From G963667675 sp965249215 (lineage in GTDB: Bacteria; Chloroflexota; Dehalococcoidia; Lucifugimonadales; UBA3495), in contig CBDFLN010000001.1 in NCBI GenBank assembly GCA_965249215.1, positions 806,001 to 870,000 of the forward strand: 64,000 nt of DNA, given 5' to 3'. Shown in pieces: positions 59,577 through 64,000 of the stretch. The notes beneath the pieces were generated by a model that did not search any database, was not told the origin of the DNA, and saw nothing but the letters and a program-made list of their open reading frames with translations. How positions within the stretch are numbered: the first letter of the stretch is position 1; each line of letters begins with the position of its first letter. The translations under genes and the position numbers were made by a program.

Positions 59577-60851
59577 CTAGATGTAGTCCTGGTCCTGCAT
59601 CATCTCCAGGTTGTCCCGGCTTTGGGACAGGCCGCGGCCGACGGCAGTCCGGAATTCCTCCATCATGTCGTCGGTGACCACGCCGCCGGCTGCGACGGCC
59701 TTCTTCTTCAGGGTCTCGAAGGCCCATTGCTCGGTGTCGCCCTGGGGCATATCAAAGAAGTCGCGTTCAAAGACCGGCAGTTCTCCGGGGCCAAAGTAGC
59801 CCTTGTCGTCCAAGGAAAAGCCTTCCAGGTCGTGGGTGCCCTTGCCCAGCACCTGGCCAGTCTCGGCGTAGTGCTCCATGACGTTTTTCATGCCGTACTT
59901 CTGGATGGGGCAAACCTTCATGCAGATGCCGCAGCCCAGATAGCGGGCCATCACCGGCCGGCAGCGCTTGAAGTAAAGCTTGTTCTTCTCCATGCCCCTC
60001 CACCATATCTTGTCGCGCATGAGGGCGCGGCCGGGGCAGCGGTTGACGCACACCTGGCACACCTGGCAGAAGGCGTGGATGCCGTAGTCGACGGGCTCGT
60101 CATAGCTGACGTTGGCATCGGTGATAATCATCATAATGCGGATCCTGCTGCCCACGTGAGGCGTCAGCAGGTAGCCGCAGGCGCCCAATTGCCCCAACCC
60201 CGCGGCCACGAACATGGGGATGAAGGGGCCGGAGTTGTCGTTGGCGCTGTGTATCTGGGCCCGGTAGCCCAGGGAGAGGATGTACTTGTGCAACTCCAGC
60301 GCGGCGGCGCCCTGGGTCCTGTAGGTGCTGGAGTGAACTATCTCGGCGTCGATGCTGGGGATAGTCTGGGTAGGCTCGAAATCCTGCTCGTACGCCAGGC
60401 AAACGGCGTGGGGGAGTCCCTCCACCCAGTCCTGCTTGCTCTTGTAGGCATAGCGAAGGTCGTAGGCGGCGATGCCGACCTCGACGAAGCCCAGGGCCCT
60501 GGACTTTTCTTTGATCAGGTCGGTCACGTCCTCGCCGGTGGGCTCGACCGTCGGCTCCTGATCGCCGGACATGCGGGCGGCCATGATGAGCGGCTTGTTC
60601 AGCTTGTCGTGTTCCTTGCGGATCTCCCGCATCTCGACGTGCCGGTCCCGCTGGGCGTTGGCCCAGTCTCGGCCGGCCCTCTCGGTAATGGCCATGGTCT
60701 CCAGCGGATACTCTCGGGAGTACCAGTCGACCTCACGGTCGTTCAGCGGAATCCCAGGCACAGTTTCCAACTCCTCGGGTACAGGGATGGTGATTTGCTC
60801 GTCCCCCAAGGTCTTACCAGGACGGACCACCTCGTGGCCAATCTTCAACAT
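59577..60851 (-). CDS. Reductive-dehalogenase-like 4Fe-4S protein, paralogue 1
   Basis: 424 residues. The C-terminal half has two ferredoxin-type clusters: CQVCQVCVNRCP at 262-273 and CGICMKVCP at 307-315, with Cys297 nearby. The middle part (FIPMFVAAGLGQLGACGYLLTPHVGSRIR) resembles the corrinoid-binding, nitroreductase-like fold shared by reductive dehalogenases and epoxyqueuosine reductase. There is no twin-arginine signal and no membrane-anchor partner gene, so it is probably cytoplasmic, unlike classical respiratory RdhA. It may be a catabolic reductive dehalogenase or another corrinoid reductase; the substrate is unknown. GGAGGGAA precedes the ATG. A paralogue lies immediately upstream. 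Confidence 0.82.
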   Translation of the reverse strand: MLKIGHEVVRPGKTLGDEQITIPVPEELETVPGIPLNDREVDWYSREYPLETMAITERAGRDWANAQRDRHVEMREIRKEHDKLNKPLIMAARMSGDQEPTVEPTGEDVTDLIKEKSRALGFVEVGIAAYDLRYAYKSKQDWVEGLPHAVCLAYEQDFEPTQTIPSIDAEIVHSSTYRTQGAAALELHKYILSLGYRAQIHSANDNSGPFIPMFVAAGLGQLGACGYLLTPHVGSRIRIMMIITDANVSYDEPVDYGIHAFCQVCQVCVNRCPGRALMRDKIWWRGMEKNKLYFKRCRPVMARYLGCGICMKVCPIQKYGMKNVMEHYAETGQVLGKGTHDLEGFSLDDKGYFGPGELPVFERDFFDMPQGDTEQWAFETLKKKAVAAGGVVTDDMMEEFRTAVGRGLSQSRDNLEMMQDQDYI

Positions 60852-60904
60852 GCCGTTCCCTCCAGGAAATGGATAGAAGGGCTAGCCGGTGCAGCCCAAT
60901 GCTA

Positions 60905-60933
60905 ACCATACTCGGCGCCTATTTGGTTGTCAA
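60905..60933 (-). promoter_or_regulatory. Promoter of dehalogenase-like paralogue 1
   Basis: TTGACA (60933-60928, minus), 17 bp, TATGGT (60910-60905). The same hexamers occur upstream of paralogue 2. Confidence 0.7.
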
Positions 60934-61045
60934 GCTTAAATGAGGGGATGGTATTCGTGAAAGAAAAGACCTATGGCAGCTAGGTTCGAGTAAGTTCAAT
61001 CTCCAAACGACAGTGGTGGCCGGGAATGCCCACGGGCGCTGGCGC

Positions 61046-62278
61046 CTAGCTGACGGCTTGGTCGCCCACTAGCTCGATGTCGTCGCTCTGCCGGCGGATG
61101 GCCTCGCCCAACTCTTGCTTGAACTCAGCCAACAAGTCGTCGCTGACCGTGCCGCCGGCGGCTACCGCCTTGCTTTTGAACTGGGCAAAGGCCCACCCGG
61201 TGGCGTCGCCTTGGGGGAAATCGAAAAAGCTCCGGTCGAATACCGGCATTTCACCGGGGCCGAAATAGCCCTTGCCCAATACCTGGCCGGTCTCGGCATA
61301 GTGTTCGAGAACATTCTTCATGCCGTACTTCTGCACAGGGCAAACCTTCATGCAGACGCCGCAGCCATAGTAGTGGGCCATCACGGGGCGGCAACGCTTG
61401 AAGTACAGCTTGTTCTTCTCATGGCCGCGCCACCAAATCTTGTCCCGCATCAACGCGCGGCCGGGGCAGCGGTTCACACACACCTGGCACACCTGGCAGA
61501 AGGCGTGGATGCCGTAGTCGATGGGTTCGTCGTAGGTGATTTTGGCGTCGGTGGTGATCATTATCAGACGGATCCTGCTGCCCTCGTGGGGAGTGAGCAG
61601 GTAACCACAGGCGCCCAACTGGCCCACTCCGGCGGCGACGAACATGGGGATGACGGGCCCGGTGGCATCGTTGGAATGAATGACGTGGGCCCGGTAGCCC
61701 AGGGAGCGGATGTACTTGCCCAATTCCAACGCCGCCGCCGCCTGCACCCGGTAGGCGCCGTAGTGGACGGTCTCGGCAGCAACGCTGGGGATGGTCTGGG
61801 TGGGCTCAAACTCCTGCTCGTGCACCAGGCAAATGGCCGATGGGAGGGAGGTAAAGCCTTTTTTGTGCTTGTATTCGAATCGAGTGTCATAGGGGGTAAT
61901 GCCGACTTCCACGAACTTCAACTGCCGCGCCCGGTCTTTGATCAAGACGGTTACATCCTCGCCGGTGGGCTCAGCCGTGGGCTCCAGGTTGGCGGAGGCC
62001 CGCCCGGCGGAAACCAGATCGGCGTCCAGCGCGTAGTGTTCATCGCGGAGTTTTCGCATCCCAGGGTGGGCGTCCTGGATGGAGCTGTACCAGTCGCCGG
62101 AAGCCCGCTCGGAGAAGGTGTGGCTTTCCAGCGGGTACTCCCGGGCATACCAGTCCACTTCCCGGTCGTTGGTGGGTATGCCGGGGACCGTCTCCAGCTC
62201 CTCGGCCACCGGAATGGTTACCGGCTGGTCGCCATAGGCTTTGCCCGGCCTGACCACCTCGTGGCCTATCGTCAGCAT
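61046..62278 (-). CDS. Reductive-dehalogenase-like 4Fe-4S protein, paralogue 2
   Basis: 410 residues, collinear with paralogue 1 over its whole length, with the same cluster motifs (CQVCQVCVNRCP, CGVCMKVCP) and VIPMFVAAGVGQLGACGYL. It lacks about 11 residues found in paralogue 1 before KGYFGPGE and differs strongly in residues 60-100 and in the putative substrate region (YDTRFEYKHKKGFTSLPSA). That fits divergence in substrate range after tandem duplication. GGGGGAG lies upstream of the ATG. The 194-bp gap to paralogue 1 holds that gene's own promoter, so the two can be regulated separately. Confidence 0.82.
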   Translation of the reverse strand: MLTIGHEVVRPGKAYGDQPVTIPVAEELETVPGIPTNDREVDWYAREYPLESHTFSERASGDWYSSIQDAHPGMRKLRDEHYALDADLVSAGRASANLEPTAEPTGEDVTVLIKDRARQLKFVEVGITPYDTRFEYKHKKGFTSLPSAICLVHEQEFEPTQTIPSVAAETVHYGAYRVQAAAALELGKYIRSLGYRAHVIHSNDATGPVIPMFVAAGVGQLGACGYLLTPHEGSRIRLIMITTDAKITYDEPIDYGIHAFCQVCQVCVNRCPGRALMRDKIWWRGHEKNKLYFKRCRPVMAHYYGCGVCMKVCPVQKYGMKNVLEHYAETGQVLGKGYFGPGEMPVFDRSFFDFPQGDATGWAFAQFKSKAVAAGGTVSDDLLAEFKQELGEAIRRQSDDIELVGDQAVS

Positions 62279-62329
62279 GTCTACTCCCCCAAAGGGCCTG
62301 GACGTGTTTTACGGCTGCGCTGAGTCTAG

Positions 62330-62359
62330 ACCATAGCCTTGGGCTGCTGAGATTGTCAA
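62330..62359 (-). promoter_or_regulatory. Promoter of dehalogenase-like paralogue 2
   Basis: TTGACA (62359-62354, minus), 18 bp, TATGGT (62335-62330). Confidence 0.7.
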
Positions 62360-62457
62360 CACGGTGGCTGGACCGCTTATGCCAGGTGTGGCCGTCAGCC
62401 GACCGGGCGGGCGAGGCTGGACTTAGGCTGCCGACGCTCCCTGGATGTTATGATTTC

Positions 62458-63342
62458 ATGAAGTCTTGGCTGGTCAGGAGCAACGGTATAGGCACGCTGT
62501 TTGTCGTAGGCACGCCGATAGGCAACCTGGAGGACATGACCGCCCGCGGGGTCAGGATCCTGAGCCAGGCGTCGTTGATTGCCGCCGAAGACACCCGCGT
62601 AACGCGGCGGCTGCTGGCCCACCTGGGTATCCGGACGCGGCTGCTGAGCTACCACCAGCACAACTGGCAGGCGCAACTGCCCAAGGTGCTGCAGTCACTG
62701 GAAAGCGGCGACGCGGCTCTGGTGTGCGATGCGGGGATGCCGGGTATCAGCGATCCCGGCAGCGAGTTGGTGGCGGCTGCGGCCGCGGCAGGCTTCGCGG
62801 TGGAAGTGGTCCCCGGACCGTCGTCCCTCACTGCTGCGCTGGCGGTGTCGGGTTTCTCCGCCGATCAATTCCTGTTCCTGGGGTTCCTGCCCCGCCGCCG
62901 TAAGGAGCGCCGGCTGCGCCTCCAGTCCGTTGCATCGTTCGACACTACGCTGGTGATGTTCGAGGCCCCACACCGGGTGAAAGCGACGCTGCAGGACTTG
63001 TTGGAGGAACTGGGCGACCGCAGGATTGCGGTATGCCGGGAGTTGACGAAACTCCACGAAGAGGTGTTCAGAGGGAAGATTTCAGCAGCCTTGGAGTGGG
63101 CCCAAGCTCCCCGCGGGGAGTACGTTCTGGTGGTCGAGGGACAGGAGGAACCAACCCATCCGGAGGCGACACAACCAGGGCCAGAGGAAGATGCCTTGGA
63201 GCAACTAGCGAGGCTGCGACAGAGCGGGGTCAGGGCCAAAGAAGCGGTGGCGCAGGTTGCCGAGGCGCTGGGAATCCCCAAGAACCGCGTCTACCGGCTG
63301 TGGGTCGAGTCAGGCGGCCGCGGCCGTCCGACGGCGGGCTGA
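62458..63342 (+). CDS. rsmI: 16S rRNA (cytidine(1402)-2'-O)-methyltransferase
   Basis: SAM-dependent 2'-O-methyltransferase of C1402 in the ribosomal P site, 294 residues from ATG 62458. The frame is open back to 62353, but that part is unconserved. GTLFVVGTPIGNLEDMTARG, IAAEDTRVTRRLLAHLGI, SYHQHN, LVCDAGMPGISDPGSELV (SAM site), VVPGPSSLTAALAVSG and FLGFLPRRRKER are the family motifs. It is followed by a convergent cyclophilin gene. Confidence 0.94.
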   Translation: MKSWLVRSNGIGTLFVVGTPIGNLEDMTARGVRILSQASLIAAEDTRVTRRLLAHLGIRTRLLSYHQHNWQAQLPKVLQSLESGDAALVCDAGMPGISDPGSELVAAAAAAGFAVEVVPGPSSLTAALAVSGFSADQFLFLGFLPRRRKERRLRLQSVASFDTTLVMFEAPHRVKATLQDLLEELGDRRIAVCRELTKLHEEVFRGKISAALEWAQAPRGEYVLVVEGQEEPTHPEATQPGPEEDALEQLARLRQSGVRAKEAVAQVAEALGIPKNRVYRLWVESGGRGRPTAG

Positions 63343-63867
63343 TTAGCCTTCGCTGATCTCGACGGTCTGAATCTCCAGCCGCTCCGTGGGTGTTGACGAT
63401 TCTCCGCTCCGGCCGGTAGTGACCGACGACTCGGCCAGGGCGTCCAGCACTTCCACCCCGTCGCTAAGGATGCCGAAAATGGTGTAGTTGGGAGGCAGGC
63501 CGACATCGTCGCCGTGGACGATGAAGAACTGGCTGCCGTTGGTGTTGGGTCCGGAGTTGGCCATGGCCAATGTTCCTTTCACGTATGGCCTGGTTACCGG
63601 CTCGTCGGCGAAGCGGTAGCCCGGCCCTCCGGTGCCGTCGCCGCGGGGGCAGCCGCCTTGAATCATGAAGTCTTTAATCACCCGGTGAAACATCCCGTTG
63701 TCGTAGAAGCCCTCGCGGGCCAGGAAGACAAAGTTATTGACGGTGGACTTGGCTTCGCCGGCAAACAGCTCCAAAGACATATCGCCCTTGGCGGTCTTGA
63801 TGGTCGCCGTATAGGTCTTGGTGGGGTCGATGGCGAGCTCCGGCGGGTTGGAATACTGCTGGGGCAT
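63343..63867 (-). CDS. Cyclophilin-type peptidyl-prolyl cis-trans isomerase
   Basis: 174 residues, no signal peptide, so cytoplasmic. Conserved FHRVIKDFMIQGGCPRGDGTGGPGYRFADE with the catalytic Arg and Gln, GTLAMANSGPNTNGSQFFIVHGDD and YTIFGILSDGVEVLDAL. It speeds proline isomerisation during protein folding. The active-site Trp/His region of human cyclophilin A is replaced by PNYTIFG, usual in bacterial PpiA/PpiB relatives. GAGGAGG precedes the ATG. Nothing is seen in the last 130 bp of the window. Confidence 0.93.
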   Translation of the reverse strand: MPQQYSNPPELAIDPTKTYTATIKTAKGDMSLELFAGEAKSTVNNFVFLAREGFYDNGMFHRVIKDFMIQGGCPRGDGTGGPGYRFADEPVTRPYVKGTLAMANSGPNTNGSQFFIVHGDDVGLPPNYTIFGILSDGVEVLDALAESSVTTGRSGESSTPTERLEIQTVEISEG

Positions 63868-64000
63868 GTAACCTCCTCGGAAGGCGCTGTCTTAACGCGG
63901 GCTATCTGCGGGGCGGCTGCCGGGAGGTGCCCGGCGGAGGCCTCGTTTCAAACGCCCGAATTTCCGCAATGCTCCGGCAACTCTAACACCGCCGTGCTAG

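Noticed and set aside
1..64000. tRNA or rRNA genes
   Set aside because: I looked in the intergenic gaps for T-arm (GTTCRA) and acceptor-stem pairing and for rRNA core sequence and found nothing convincing.

Overview
This window is about 64 kb of high-GC bacterial chromosome. Gene content and style suggest a Chloroflexota bacterium of the Dehalococcoidia/SAR202 type. The pointers are paired dehalogenase-like iron-sulfur proteins, a threonine synthase of the Chloroflexota kind, Liv and Aap amino-acid ABC transporters, MmgE/PrpD and CoxG proteins, an amidohydrolase/deacetylase-family metallohydrolase, and many short palindromic intergenic repeats. This is inference from protein style; there is no rRNA gene to confirm it, and I saw no tRNA gene or CRISPR array.

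Layout. 1-8.6 kb: a general amino-acid ABC transporter (aapQ cut by the window edge, aapM, aapP), then a full branched-chain amino-acid type transporter (binding lipoprotein, livH, livM, livG, livF) behind a good sigma-70 promoter. 8.6-11.6 kb: CoxG-like, MmgE/PrpD and MOSC genes with a repeat-rich gap. 11.7-14.75 kb: a lower-GC islet holding a HEPN/RES-domain gene, a divergent dCTP-deaminase/dUTPase-fold gene and a RelE-like gene around a palindromic control region, followed by an 85-bp relic of yqeY. 14.8-16.8 kb: two DUF1538 membrane genes (one frameshifted) with a P-II-like regulator. 17-25.6 kb: a small lipoprotein, yqeY, purQ, aroK-fic-aroB, tgt, a MoaD/ThiS-like gene, a NIL-domain gene and thrC with a promoter and an attenuator-like terminator.

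26-45.2 kb is the most unusual part. A two-gene cassette is present twice in tandem. The first gene encodes a very large secreted protein with fibronectin-III and Calx-beta repeats ending in a metzincin-like metalloprotease domain; the second encodes a surface lipoprotein with plant-type leucine-rich repeats, fibronectin-III and cadherin-like repeats. The copies have decayed in a complementary way. In copy 1 the protease has an in-frame amber codon and the lipoprotein is truncated by an IS110 remnant. In copy 2 the protease has a frameshift and two virtually identical IS1380-type insertions with 5-bp target duplications, while the lipoprotein is intact.

45.2-64 kb is mostly housekeeping: nhaA behind a structured leader, an ABM monooxygenase-like gene, an inositol monophosphatase-family gene, an amidohydrolase, prs, ispH, a flippase-like membrane protein, a DUF488 gene, the der-plsY-gpsA operon and a carbamoyltransferase. 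It continues with a pentapeptide-repeat/TIR protein, a repeat-bearing HTH ORF, two dehalogenase-like paralogues under near-identical promoters, rsmI and a cyclophilin. Innate-immunity or toxin-type genes (RES, DCD-like, RelE-like, Fic, TIR) are scattered singly through the window and do not form one classical defence island.
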